Below are positions 1-7,475 of a stretch of DNA of 21,371 nt, in pieces. Under the pieces are notes generated by a model, which was not told the DNA's origin, made no database searches, and saw only the letters and a program-made list of their open reading frames with translations. Where the stretch lies: the NCBI GenBank assembly GCA_964480425.1, contig CAYZPY010000027.1, positions 1 to 21,371 of the forward strand. Direction: 5' to 3'. The stretch comes from CAYYMD01 sp964480425. GTDB lineage: Bacteria > Planctomycetota > Phycisphaerae > SM23-33. The number at the start of each line of letters is the position of its first letter. The first letter of the stretch is position 1. Made by a program: the position numbers and the translations under genes.

Positions 1-343
1 TCGCCGCCGCAGCCAGTATCGTCGGAAGACGGAAAACAAAATCATTGTACGCGCCGGTGAGTTTCAGCAACCCTGCCAGCATCCAGGTATAGAGAGGCGG
101 CTTTTTGGGTAGTTCGCCCTGCTGGTTGCGGGGCAGCAGCCAGTCGCCGCTTTCCAGCGCGCCGATGGACGCCCCCACCTGCCACAGCTGGGCGTAGCGA
201 TAGGTGTTCGGCGGCGCGTGCGCGCAGGCGGCGATAACCGTCGCCATAAGCACAAGTGCCAGGATCAACCCTGACGCAGCGCCGCGCAGGCCTCGCCGGC
301 GCGAGTGCCCCGGTTCGCCGATTTGCCCATTGGGGGTGGCCAT
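1..343 (-). CDS. ArnT/PMT-like membrane glycosyltransferase, N-terminal part (runs off window)
   Basis: The reading frame is open from an ATG at 343 to the left edge (114 codons, no stop). A short basic N-terminus is followed by a hydrophobic segment (about residues 24-40), then residues 65-90 with ESGDWLLPRNQQGE and KPPLYTWM, then FRLPTILAA. An acidic/aromatic first loop followed by 'GDWL.P...G....KPPLY.W' and 'R.P..L' is typical of the dolichyl-phosphate-mannose mannosyltransferase/ArnT superfamily (GT39/GT83). These proteins move a sugar from a polyprenyl-phosphate carrier to lipid A or protein in the periplasm. It lies 36 nt after the lipoprotein gene on the same strand and is probably co-transcribed. 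No clear Shine-Dalgarno is visible; a GGATGG lies next to the upstream hairpin. The sugar and acceptor cannot be told from this fragment. Confidence 0.75.
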   Translation of the reverse strand, partial: MATPNGQIGEPGHSRRRGLRGAASGLILALVLMATVIAACAHAPPNTYRYAQLWQVGASIGALESGDWLLPRNQQGELPKKPPLYTWMLAGLLKLTGAYNDFVFRLPTILAAAA

Positions 344-352
344 TTATACCAT

Positions 353-377
353 CCGCGGGCGATATGACCGCCCGCGG
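353..377. other. Perfect 9-bp GC hairpin in intergenic gap
   Basis: CCGCGGGCG (353-361) and CGCCCGCGG (369-377) are perfect inverted repeats around a 7-nt loop. On the minus strand it sits between the lipoprotein stop (380) and the glycosyltransferase ATG (343), touching the only candidate ribosome-binding bases. On the plus strand it is followed by GGCTATTTTT, so it could end plus-strand transcripts, but no plus-strand gene precedes it here. Its role could be an intercistronic attenuator, an mRNA 3' end stabiliser or a terminator. Confidence 0.6.
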
Positions 378-379
378 GG

Positions 380-1360
380 CTATTTTTCCTTCAGTTCCCT
401 GATTCGCCTGTGCGCGTAGCTTACGTTGGATGAGTTAAACTGCTCGTGCTCGATGGCGGCGCGATAGCATTCGATGGCCTTGGCGTAGTTGTGCAGGCGG
501 ATGTCGTAGACCGTGGCGGCCTGGAACCGCGCCGGCTTGGGGATGGCGGGGTCCCACTGCCAGGCGCGTCGGTACCAGTGGACCGCGCGGATGTTCTCGT
601 CGAAGTATTCCTTGTATATCTCGCCGATATAATACGCCGATAAGGCGATCTTGGTCGAGCGGGGATACTCGTTTATGAGTTGGCGGAAGGTCATCAACGC
701 CTTGCGCTCCTTGTCGTAATCGATGACCAGCGGCAGGATACGCCCGTCCTCGTAGAGTTTCATGGCCTTTTCGTAGAGCCGGTCCGCCTCGGGTATGACT
801 TCCTCGGGCGTCAGGTCGGCGGGGGGAATTTCGGCGGAGAGGAAATACATGTACGTGCGTACGGGGTCGAATCGCTCCAGGATGTTCTCGACGCACCTTC
901 TTTTGAGTTCGTTTCCGCGCCGGCGGTACAACTCGACCAGTTCTTCGACGGCCTGCTTCCAGGTTCTCCTTGCCTGGACCACCAACTCGACGAGGTATTT
1001 TTCGTCGGCGCTGGCGATTGATTCGCCCTCGGGCGGACTGACTTCGCCGATGCCCTGCCACTGGAACTTCTGCGCCTCGGCGAGGTTCTTCAGCTCGCGC
1101 TGCGTCCAGTTGTACTTGTCGAGGTTGCCGACTTTTTCGTAATACCCTGCCAGCACCGCGAGGCGATACCTGTAATTGACCCTTGCCGCCTCAACCGCAC
1201 GCACGGCAGACTGTTCCGTCGCGTCGTTTTGGGATACCGCAAGGATCCGGACCTCCTTCCAGTCGGCGCGCCGCGGCACGGACGGGGGACGGTCGCACCC
1301 CGCAGACCCAACAGACAAAACCAAGCCCAAAGCCGCCGTCAGACATAGCATCTTTTTCAT
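380..1360 (-). CDS. TPR-like lipoprotein
   Basis: 326 residues from the ATG at 1360, chosen over a longer frame opening at 1420 because AAGGAG lies 8 nt upstream and the protein then begins with a signal peptide. The signal is MKKMLCLTAALGLVLSVGSAGC with the lipidation Cys at 22; the lipobox (SAGC) is slightly off consensus. The mature part is charged and helical. Its last ~110 residues contain Y-Y-I-G-E-I-Y, AVHWYRRAWQWDP and AKAIECYRAAIEH, which look like two or three tetratricopeptide repeats. It is likely anchored in an outer or inner membrane facing the periplasm as a protein-interaction scaffold; no enzyme motif is visible. It leads an operon with the ArnT-like gene. The exact function is unknown. 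Confidence 0.8.
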   Translation of the reverse strand: MKKMLCLTAALGLVLSVGSAGCDRPPSVPRRADWKEVRILAVSQNDATEQSAVRAVEAARVNYRYRLAVLAGYYEKVGNLDKYNWTQRELKNLAEAQKFQWQGIGEVSPPEGESIASADEKYLVELVVQARRTWKQAVEELVELYRRRGNELKRRCVENILERFDPVRTYMYFLSAEIPPADLTPEEVIPEADRLYEKAMKLYEDGRILPLVIDYDKERKALMTFRQLINEYPRSTKIALSAYYIGEIYKEYFDENIRAVHWYRRAWQWDPAIPKPARFQAATVYDIRLHNYAKAIECYRAAIEHEQFNSSNVSYAHRRIRELKEK

Positions 1361-1405
1361 TTGATGGCTCCTTGTTCCCGATCGCATAAAAACGCAGGCA
1401 AAAAC

Positions 1406-1434
1406 ATTATTACGCCCCACCCCGCCGTATGCAA
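1406..1434 (-). promoter_or_regulatory. Sigma70-like promoter of the lipoprotein gene
   Basis: Read on the minus strand: TTGCAT (1434-1429), 17-nt spacer, AATAAT (1411-1406), about 45 nt before the ATG at 1360. The -35 box matches only in TTG. The region 1361-1543 is divergent and also holds the cooC promoter. Confidence 0.4.
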
Positions 1435-1484
1435 GAATTTAGCGCAATCTTCCCGCGCCGGGGCGCACGGGCGCGGTTTGGCGC

Positions 1485-1513
1485 TTGCGGGGATTCGCCG
1501 GACCAGTTAAACT
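1485..1513 (+). promoter_or_regulatory. Candidate promoter of cooC-fhs
   Basis: TTGCGG (1485-1490), 17-nt spacer, TAAACT (1508-1513), 30 nt before the cooC ATG. The surrounding GTTAAACTAA (1506-1515) recurs exactly upstream of mreB (19908-19917), also preceded by CTTG and GCCGG. Confidence 0.45.
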
Positions 1514-1543
1514 AACGTCCCCGAAAGGTTAAACGGAGCGATC

Positions 1544-2323
1544 ATGAAGATAGCCATCTCGGGAAAAGGCGGCGTGGGCAAGACCACGCTTACCGCCCTG
1601 CTGGTGGGCGCCGCGGCGCCCAAGGACAGGCGCGTCATCGCCATAGACGCCGACCCGGACGCCAACCTCGCCTCGGCGTTCGGCATCCCGCCCGAGCAGT
1701 CACCCACGCCCCTTTCGCTGATGCGCGACCTCATCGAGGAGCGAACCGGCTCAAAAGGCGATTACGGCGGGTACTTCAAACTCAATCCCGAGGTCAACGA
1801 CATACCCGAGAAATACTCCGTGCGCCTGGGCGGATTTCGCCTGCTGGTGCTGGGCGGGGTGACCAGCGGGGGAAGCGGGTGCATATGCCCCGCCACGGCG
1901 CTCATCAAGGCGCTTTTGACCCACCTGGTGATGGGAAGGGACGAAGACCTGATAATGGACATGGAGGCCGGCATAGAACACCTCGGCAGGGCCACCGGGC
2001 AGACCATGGACGCGCTTGTGGTGGTGGTCGACCCGAGCCCGTGGAGCGCCACCACCGCCCATCGCGTGCTAAAGCTGGCTGGCGACATCGGGCTAAAGAA
2101 GATATTCGCCGTAGCCAACCGCATCACCGACGCCGAGCACCTGGACCGCATCCGCGAGCGACTGGACGACGTGCCGCTTATCGGGTCGATTTCGCAGGAT
2201 CCGCGCCTGGTGGGACCGCTGTATTCGCTCCACGAAGAAAAAGGCATAGTTCCCGCCGATGGCATCGAGGCGCACCTTTCCGCCGCCCGGGAGATTCTCG
2301 GCGAGATAGAAGACCGCATTTAA
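1544..2323 (+). CDS. cooC: CooC-type nickel-insertion ATPase (CODH maturation)
   Basis: 259 residues; GGAG lies 5 nt before the ATG. It is a MinD/ParA-class P-loop ATPase: deviant Walker A GKGGVGKT (7-14), DADPDAN (35-41), and a VDPS region (162-165). Two features point to CooC/AcsF rather than MinD: a C-I-C pair at 113/115 within GGVTSGGSGCICPATALIKA-type sequence, used in CooC dimers to bind Ni or Zn, and the block MDMEAGIEHLGRAT (138-151). Known family role: ATP-dependent delivery of nickel to the C-cluster of carbon monoxide dehydrogenase. It precedes fhs by 25 nt in one operon, as expected in a Wood-Ljungdahl gene set. No CODH subunit gene is in the window, so the target is inferred. Alternative: an ATPase maturing another metalloenzyme. 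Confidence 0.85.
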   Translation: MKIAISGKGGVGKTTLTALLVGAAAPKDRRVIAIDADPDANLASAFGIPPEQSPTPLSLMRDLIEERTGSKGDYGGYFKLNPEVNDIPEKYSVRLGGFRLLVLGGVTSGGSGCICPATALIKALLTHLVMGRDEDLIMDMEAGIEHLGRATGQTMDALVVVVDPSPWSATTAHRVLKLAGDIGLKKIFAVANRITDAEHLDRIRERLDDVPLIGSISQDPRLVGPLYSLHEEKGIVPADGIEAHLSAAREILGEIEDRI

Positions 2324-2348
2324 ACCGTTTATTAATCAGGAGCAACTA

Positions 2349-4097
2349 ATGAGCAATTCAGTGCCTTCCGACATCGAGATTTCACGTTCTGCCAAACCCA
2401 GGGCGATAACCGAAATCGCCGCCGCCGCGGGCATCCGTCCCGAGGAGCTCGAGCCGTACGGGAACATCAAGGCCAAGGTCAAACTCGACATTCTCGACCG
2501 CCTCTCCGATGCGCCCAACGGCAAGTACATAGACGTAACCGCCATAACCCCCACCCCCCTGGGCGAGGGCAAGACGACGACCTCGGCGGGGCTTACACAG
2601 GCCATGGGACTCATAAACAAGAACGTTTTCCTGTGCATACGCCAGCCGTCGATGGGTCCGACCTTCGGCATCAAGGGCGGCGCCGCCGGGGGCGGATACT
2701 CCCAGGTCATCCCCATGGAGGAGTTTAACCTTCACCTCACCGGCGACATCCACGCGGTGAGCATCGCCAACAACCTCCTTGCCGCCGCCGTCGACGCCAG
2801 GATCAAGCACGAGGACCACGCAAGCGACAAGGCGTGGGCCAAGACGGGTCTTCCGCGCCTTGACATAGACCCCGAGACGGTGACCTGGCGTAGGGTGGTC
2901 GACGTCAACGACGCGGCGCTTCGGTACATCGAGACCGGTCTCAGCGACAGTTGGATGGACGGCCCGCGACGGGAAACGGGTTTCGACATCTCGGTTGCCA
3001 GCGAGATCATGGCCATTTTGGCGCTGGCCTCCTCCCCGCAGGACATGCGCCGTCGCCTGGGGCGGATAATCGTCGCCATGGACAAGTCCGGAAAGCCCGT
3101 CACCGCGGAGGACATCGGATGCGCAGGTGCGATGATGGTGCTCATGAAGGACGCCATCAAGCCCAACCTCATGCAGACCATCGAGGGTCAACCGGCGTTC
3201 GTCCACGCCGGTCCGTTCGCCAACATCGCGCACGGGAACAGTTCGATCGTGGCCGACGAAATCGCGCTGAAACTCGCCGACTACGTCATAACCGAGTCCG
3301 GATTCGGGGCCGACATCGGCATGGAAAAATTCTTCAACATCAAGTGCCGCATAAGCAAACTGGTGCCCAACTGCGTGGTGCTGGTGGGCACTGTGCGGGC
3401 GCTGAAGATGCACGGGGGCGGACCAAAGGTCATACCCGGAAAGCCCCTGCCCGACGAGTACGTCAGGCAGCGCCTGGACCTCCTGGAGGCCGGGGTGTGC
3501 AACCTCCAGCGAAACGTGGAAATTGCAAAGATGTTCGGCATACCGGTGGTTGTGGCGGTCAACCAGTTCCCCGACGACACCGACGCCGAACTCGAACTGG
3601 TCCGCAAGGCCGCACAAGACGCCGGCGCCGAAGCCGCCGTCACCACGAACCACTGGGCAAAGGGCGGAAAAGGCGCCGTGGAGCTGGCCGAAGCCGTCGT
3701 CGCCGCATGCGAAAAGCCGTCGAACTTCAGACCGCTATATCCCGACGACATGCCCATCAAGGAAAAAATCGAAACCGTCGCAAAGAAGGTCTACCTGGCC
3801 GATTCGGTCTCCTACGATCCCCTTGCCGAGAGGCAGATCGCCTCGTACGAAAAGGCCGGGCTGACCAACCTTCCGATGTGCATGGCCAAGACGCACCTGT
3901 CGCTGTCGCACGACCCGACGCTCAAGGGCGTGCCGAGGGGCTTCACCGTACCGGTCCGCGAGGTCCGCGCCTCCGCCGGGGCGGGCTTTCTCTACCCGCT
4001 GCTGGGACAGATGCGGACAATGCCCGGACTGCCCTCAAAGCCCGCATTCCTCGAGGTGGACCTCGACGAGGACGGAAACGTGGTGGGCATGTTCTAA
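2349..4097 (+). CDS. fhs: Formate-tetrahydrofolate ligase
   Basis: Makes 10-formyl-THF from formate, THF and ATP in the cytoplasm. This is the entry step of the methyl branch of the Wood-Ljungdahl pathway, or a source of formyl groups for purines. The protein has 582 residues against about 555-560 usual; the excess is spread out and includes a ~10-residue N-terminal extension. Visible signatures: ATP loop TPTPLGEGKTTTS (68-79), PSMGPTFGIKGGAAGGG (100-116) with IPMEEFNLHLTGD just after, and near the C-terminus GFLYPLLGQMRTMPGLP. AGGAG (2338-2342) supports the ATG at 2349. It follows cooC closely and shares its promoter. It appears intact. Confidence 0.97.
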   Translation: MSNSVPSDIEISRSAKPRAITEIAAAAGIRPEELEPYGNIKAKVKLDILDRLSDAPNGKYIDVTAITPTPLGEGKTTTSAGLTQAMGLINKNVFLCIRQPSMGPTFGIKGGAAGGGYSQVIPMEEFNLHLTGDIHAVSIANNLLAAAVDARIKHEDHASDKAWAKTGLPRLDIDPETVTWRRVVDVNDAALRYIETGLSDSWMDGPRRETGFDISVASEIMAILALASSPQDMRRRLGRIIVAMDKSGKPVTAEDIGCAGAMMVLMKDAIKPNLMQTIEGQPAFVHAGPFANIAHGNSSIVADEIALKLADYVITESGFGADIGMEKFFNIKCRISKLVPNCVVLVGTVRALKMHGGGPKVIPGKPLPDEYVRQRLDLLEAGVCNLQRNVEIAKMFGIPVVVAVNQFPDDTDAELELVRKAAQDAGAEAAVTTNHWAKGGKGAVELAEAVVAACEKPSNFRPLYPDDMPIKEKIETVAKKVYLADSVSYDPLAERQIASYEKAGLTNLPMCMAKTHLSLSHDPTLKGVPRGFTVPVREVRASAGAGFLYPLLGQMRTMPGLPSKPAFLEVDLDEDGNVVGMF

Positions 4098-4111
4098 GGC
4101 GAGTCTTTGTG

Positions 4112-4145
4112 CAAGCCGCTGAGGCGCAGAGGACACAGAGAAAAT
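4112..4145 (+). repeat. 34-bp CGCAGAGG-type repeat, copy 1
   Basis: Matches 8766-8799 at 30 of 34 bases, with core GCGCAGAGGA and ACAGAG. It lies 14 nt after the fhs stop. It is a short dispersed intergenic repeat with loose 7-nt periodicity. Confidence 0.7.
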
Positions 4146-4177
4146 TTGATTGTTTCATCTTAGCTCGGCGACGAGGT

Positions 4178-4194
4178 TTGGGCCCAAGGCCCAA
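4178..4194. other. 7-bp hairpin between fhs and the next gene
   Basis: TTGGGCC (4178-4184), CAA loop, GGCCCAA (4188-4194). There is no T-run on either side, so it is at best a weak terminator for the cooC-fhs transcript. Confidence 0.35.
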
Positions 4195-4221
4195 CTACGA
4201 TTACGCGCGCCGGCATAGATT

Positions 4222-4250
4222 TTGCAGTTTATCCCGCGGTGGATTAAAAT
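4222..4250 (+). promoter_or_regulatory. Promoter placing the transcript start at or next to an ATG
   Basis: TTGCAG (4222-4227), 17-nt spacer, TAAAAT (4245-4250; 5 of 6 to TATAAT). Initiation about 7 nt further would fall at ~4257, and the ATG is at 4258. The bases before the ATG (TTGCCCCC) hold no Shine-Dalgarno, consistent with a leaderless mRNA. Confidence 0.45.
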
Positions 4251-4257
4251 TGCCCCC

Positions 4258-5253
4258 ATGCACAAAGTGCTTGTATGCCTAATCTTGTCCGCGATTGCGT
4301 GGCGTGCGGAGCACGCGCCGGCGCAGCAGACTCCTGCGACGCAGACGGGCGCCGAGGGCGCCACGCGCCCCGCCCCGCGCGACGCGCTGGAGCAGATCGA
4401 GCGCATTCTGGAACTCGATCGGCGCGAGAAACTGATCCTCTCTGACGTGCAGGACCACTCCCGCCAGCTCGACGAGCCGGGACTGTACCTGATGCTGGCC
4501 AAGACTGCACGTCTGGGTCAACTGACCGACGAACAGTTCCGACAGCTTGACCAGCCCGCATACCGCAACCTGTTGAAAAAGCCCCGTCGCTACCGCGGCA
4601 TGCCAATCCGGATGAGCGTGCGTGCGTACGCCGTAAAAAAACTGCACGCCGGCGCCGGCGGCGGGCTTTCGCCCTCGCGGTACTGGCCCAGGGACAAGAC
4701 CGTGTGGCGGATGGACTGCCTCCACGCGCCCGAAGGTCAAACCCGGCGCAAGGAGCCCGTTCGCATCTTCTCAGTGGCCGACCCTGCCGAGATGCTGGGC
4801 GAGCCGGACAAAATCGAAAACGGCGAGATGATATATTCCTCCGGAAGGCGTCTCGCCCTGGCCGGGGTGTTTTACAAGGTCTACAAGGGCGGAACCAGGA
4901 AAGACAAGCAGGCCGATTCACCCGTGGTAGTGCTGCTGGCGTGGCAGTTCCGAAGCGGTTCGGGCGGATTGTTCATGCAAACGGCCTCGCATCCGATAGT
5001 CATCACCGCCATAGCGGCGGCGGTGCTGCTGGCGGGCGGATACATTATCGTCCGCCGGCGCATCTCCCGCATCCGGCGCGCGCAGACCGCGCAGCGCGAG
5101 TACAGACCAAGGCGCCACGAACCGCCGCCCCGGGAACAGGCGCCCGCGCCCGAGGACGACAACATCGACCCCCTACTCAAAGAGGCGGTCGAAGATTTCC
5201 AGCGGGAGGCGCGGCGAAAGCGACAGGAAAATGACCAGAACGATAAAAGTTGA
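4258..5253 (+). CDS. Exported single-TM protein of unknown function
   Basis: 331 residues from the ATG at 4258; a TTG at 4222 is a poorer start because it lies inside the promoter and masks the signal peptide. Order: signal peptide (1-23, ending APAQQ), low-complexity Thr/Ala/Pro linker, a helical part (residues 40-110) with repeated acidic 'LD' segments, a compact middle region (115-235) with MSVRAYAVKKL, PVRIFSVADPAEMLGEPD and YSSGRRLALAGVFYKVYK, one membrane span (about 246-265), then a basic/proline-rich tail ending in DPLLKEAVEDFQ and a charged helix. With a cleaved signal the bulk is periplasmic and the tail cytoplasmic. I do not recognise the family. It overlaps aroB by 23 nt, so the two are probably translationally coupled. 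Confidence 0.75.
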   Translation: MHKVLVCLILSAIAWRAEHAPAQQTPATQTGAEGATRPAPRDALEQIERILELDRREKLILSDVQDHSRQLDEPGLYLMLAKTARLGQLTDEQFRQLDQPAYRNLLKKPRRYRGMPIRMSVRAYAVKKLHAGAGGGLSPSRYWPRDKTVWRMDCLHAPEGQTRRKEPVRIFSVADPAEMLGEPDKIENGEMIYSSGRRLALAGVFYKVYKGGTRKDKQADSPVVVLLAWQFRSGSGGLFMQTASHPIVITAIAAAVLLAGGYIIVRRRISRIRRAQTAQREYRPRRHEPPPREQAPAPEDDNIDPLLKEAVEDFQREARRKRQENDQNDKS

Positions 5254-6346
5254 CCTCGGGCTGCGCAGTTACAACGTGCGGATCGCGCCGGGCATGCTCG
5301 CGCGGCTCGGTCCGACGGTGGCGCATCTGGGCGAGGTGTCTTCGGCGGTGGTGGTGTCCGACTCCAACGTGAGCGAACTTTACGGCCTGACGGCGATTGA
5401 CTCGTTGAAGCAGGCGGGCGTTTCGGCGCGGCAGATTACGTTCCCCGCCGGCGAGCAGCACAAAACGCTCGCCTCCGCATCGAACCTTCTGGACGAGTTG
5501 CTCTGGGGCGACCCGCCCGCCGACAGGCGAAGCGTAGTGGTCGCGCTTGGCGGGGGCGTCACCGGCGACCTTGCGGGATTCGTAGCAGCCGTGGCGCTGC
5601 GCGGGCTGCGGTGGGTGCAGTGCCCCACCTCGCTACTGGCCGACGTGGACGCCTCGGTGGGTGGAAAGACGGCCGTGGACCACCCGTCCGGGAAAAACCT
5701 CATCGGCGTGTTTCACCAGCCGGCGGGAGTGCTCATCGACATCGACACGCTAAAGACCCTCCCGCGCGAAGAGTTCATCAACGGACTGGCCGAGTGCGTC
5801 AAGCACGCCGTCATCCGCGACGCCGAACTGCTGAACTTCATCGAGGACAACACCGAAAAGATTCTCGCCCTGGACCCCGGGGTGCTCACGGACTTCATCG
5901 CGCGGAACGTCGAGATTAAGGCGGCGGTGGTCTCCGCCGACGAGAGGGAGTCCGGCATGCGGGTCCATCTGAACTACGGGCACACCGTCGCCCACGCAAT
6001 CGAGACGTTCGTGGGATACGACAGGATAACGCACGGACAGGCAGTGGCGCTGGGTATGGCGGCGGCGGGTAGAATGGCCGCGCGGCGCGGGCTCATAGAA
6101 GACGAGGTCGCCATGCGCGTGGAGAAAATACTCGCCGATTTGCGCCTGCCGGTGCGCATGACCGACGTCGGCGGCGGGATCGGCAAGCTGAACCCCCGGC
6201 GAATCCGAGAGATAATGCAGCGCGACAAGAAGACCCGCGGCGGGCGAATCCGTATGATCCTTCCGGTGGCGCCGGGGCAGGTGTCCATCTTCGACGACAT
6301 AACGCCCGACGCCATCGACGACGCGGTGGAATATATCAACCGATGA
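5231..6346 (+). CDS. aroB: 3-dehydroquinate synthase
   Basis: Second step of the shikimate pathway: converts DAHP to 3-dehydroquinate with NAD+ and a divalent metal, in the cytoplasm. 371 residues, normal length. Visible: GGGVTGDLAGF (107-117, NAD-binding glycine-rich loop), PTSLLADVDASVGGKTAVD (132-150), GLAECVKH (185-192, metal ligand E188 and catalytic lysine), NYGHTVAHA (248-256, H251) and THGQAV (267-272, H268). AGGA precedes the ATG. It starts inside the upstream membrane-protein gene and its stop overlaps the pyrD start (ATGA), so three genes are read as one tight operon. It appears intact. Confidence 0.97.
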   Translation: MTRTIKVDLGLRSYNVRIAPGMLARLGPTVAHLGEVSSAVVVSDSNVSELYGLTAIDSLKQAGVSARQITFPAGEQHKTLASASNLLDELLWGDPPADRRSVVVALGGGVTGDLAGFVAAVALRGLRWVQCPTSLLADVDASVGGKTAVDHPSGKNLIGVFHQPAGVLIDIDTLKTLPREEFINGLAECVKHAVIRDAELLNFIEDNTEKILALDPGVLTDFIARNVEIKAAVVSADERESGMRVHLNYGHTVAHAIETFVGYDRITHGQAVALGMAAAGRMAARRGLIEDEVAMRVEKILADLRLPVRMTDVGGGIGKLNPRRIREIMQRDKKTRGGRIRMILPVAPGQVSIFDDITPDAIDDAVEYINR

Positions 6347-7305
6347 AATCCCAAAATCCGAAAACCAATCCCCAGCCCGACCTGAGCGTTGAAATCGCCG
6401 GGATAAAGTTGTCCTCGCCGCTGGTGACCGCCAGCGGAACGTGCGGATACGCCGACGAATACGCCGGTCTGGTGGATTTTTCCGCCCTGGGCGCGTTCGT
6501 GACCAAGTCCGTCACTCACCAACCCTGGAGGGGCAACGAGTATCCCCGCGCGGTCGAGACGCGCGCGGGGATGCTCAACGCCATAGGCATGGCCAACGTG
6601 GGCGTCGAAAAATTCATCGCCGAGAAGGTCCCCCTGCTGAGGCGCCTGGGCGTGCCGGTTATCGTGAACGTATCCGGCGCCACGGCCGAGGAGTACGTCA
6701 AGGTCGCCGGCGCGCTGGCGGACGTCGAGCAGATAAGCGCCCTTGAGATGAACATATCATGCCCGAACGTCGAGGCCGGGGGGATGACCTTCGGCACCGA
6801 TCCGCGCAGGGTGTCGGAACTCACCGCGATGGTCAAAGACGCCTGCGGGCACAAGCCGCTCATCGTCAAACTCTCGCCCAACGTCACGGACATCGCCGAA
6901 ATCGCCGCCGCCGCCGTAGACGCTGGCGCCGACGCGCTCAGCATGATAAACACGTTCACGGCCATGGCGATAGACGTCGAGACCCGCAGACCCATCCTGG
7001 CAAACGTCACCGGCGGGCTGTCGGGCCCGGGGATCCACCCCATCGCGGTGCACATGGTCCGCCGCGTCTACAGACGGGTCGCCGCGGCGGTCGGCATGCC
7101 GATTATCGGAATCGGCGGCGTCCAGCACGCCCACGACGCCATCGAGTTCATCCTGGCCGGCGCCACGGCGGTAGGCGTGGGAACGGCGCTATTCGTGGAC
7201 CCCGGATGCATCGGAAAAATCCGCGACGGAATCGCCAATTACCTCGCACGACACGACTTCAACTCGGTCAGGGACATCGTCGGGGCGATGGAAACGCCTG
7301 ACTAA
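6343..7305 (+). CDS. pyrD: Dihydroorotate dehydrogenase, class 1B catalytic subunit
   Basis: Oxidises dihydroorotate to orotate in UMP synthesis using FMN. 320 residues. The active-site base is Cys140 in NISCPNVEAGG, and K55 in FVTKSVT is the FMN-contacting lysine. Cys rather than Ser as base, together with the short soluble form, marks class 1B, whose members pass electrons to NAD+ through PyrK. No pyrK is in the window. C-terminal FMN-phosphate motifs IIGIGGVQHAHDA and GATAVGVGTALF are present. The first ~14 residues (MKSQNPKTNPQPDL) are an Asn/Pro/Lys-rich extension encoded by a heptanucleotide repeat; the conserved fold begins at SVEIAGIKLSSPL. The start overlaps the aroB stop by 4 nt and relies on coupling, with only a distant GGTGGA. 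Confidence 0.95.
   Translation: MKSQNPKTNPQPDLSVEIAGIKLSSPLVTASGTCGYADEYAGLVDFSALGAFVTKSVTHQPWRGNEYPRAVETRAGMLNAIGMANVGVEKFIAEKVPLLRRLGVPVIVNVSGATAEEYVKVAGALADVEQISALEMNISCPNVEAGGMTFGTDPRRVSELTAMVKDACGHKPLIVKLSPNVTDIAEIAAAAVDAGADALSMINTFTAMAIDVETRRPILANVTGGLSGPGIHPIAVHMVRRVYRRVAAAVGMPIIGIGGVQHAHDAIEFILAGATAVGVGTALFVDPGCIGKIRDGIANYLARHDFNSVRDIVGAMETPD
6346..6380 (+). repeat. Heptanucleotide repeat inside the 5' end of pyrD
   Basis: Five 7-nt units in register: AAATCCC, AAAATCC, GAAAACC, AATCCCC, AGCCCGA. They resemble the intergenic units at 10187-10214. They encode the extra N-terminus of PyrD. Confidence 0.45.
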
Positions 7306-7361
7306 ATACTCTCTGCCCTTCGAACACCCGGCAAACGAATGGTTAACAGCCCGCGGATATC

Positions 7362-7381
7362 CATCCATGGGATGTTTTTTT
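7362..7381 (+). terminator. Putative terminator after pyrD
   Basis: CATCC (7362-7366), ATG loop, GGATG (7370-7374), then seven T (7375-7381). The stem is only 5 bp, but placement after the operon and the T-run fit. Confidence 0.45.
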
Positions 7382-7412
7382 GCGCATAGGTCATTCTTCG
7401 AATACCACATGC

Positions 7413-7441
7413 TTTATTCCGCCCGCTCATGTGATTATAAT
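7413..7441 (+). promoter_or_regulatory. Promoter of the glycosyltransferase gene
   Basis: Perfect TATAAT (7436-7441), 17-nt spacer, weak TTTATT (7413-7418), 34 nt before the ATG at 7476. AGGT lies 3 nt before the ATG. Confidence 0.5.
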
Positions 7442-7475
7442 TCACCCAGGCGGGAGCAAAAAAGGGTATAGGTAA

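Noticed and set aside
2382..3653. Long minus-strand open frame inside fhs
   Set aside because: A codon-bias shadow of a strongly conserved gene in GC-rich DNA; no motif and no ribosome site.
4178..4194. Rho-independent terminator after fhs
   Set aside because: The stem is good but no T-run follows on either strand, so it is listed only as a hairpin.
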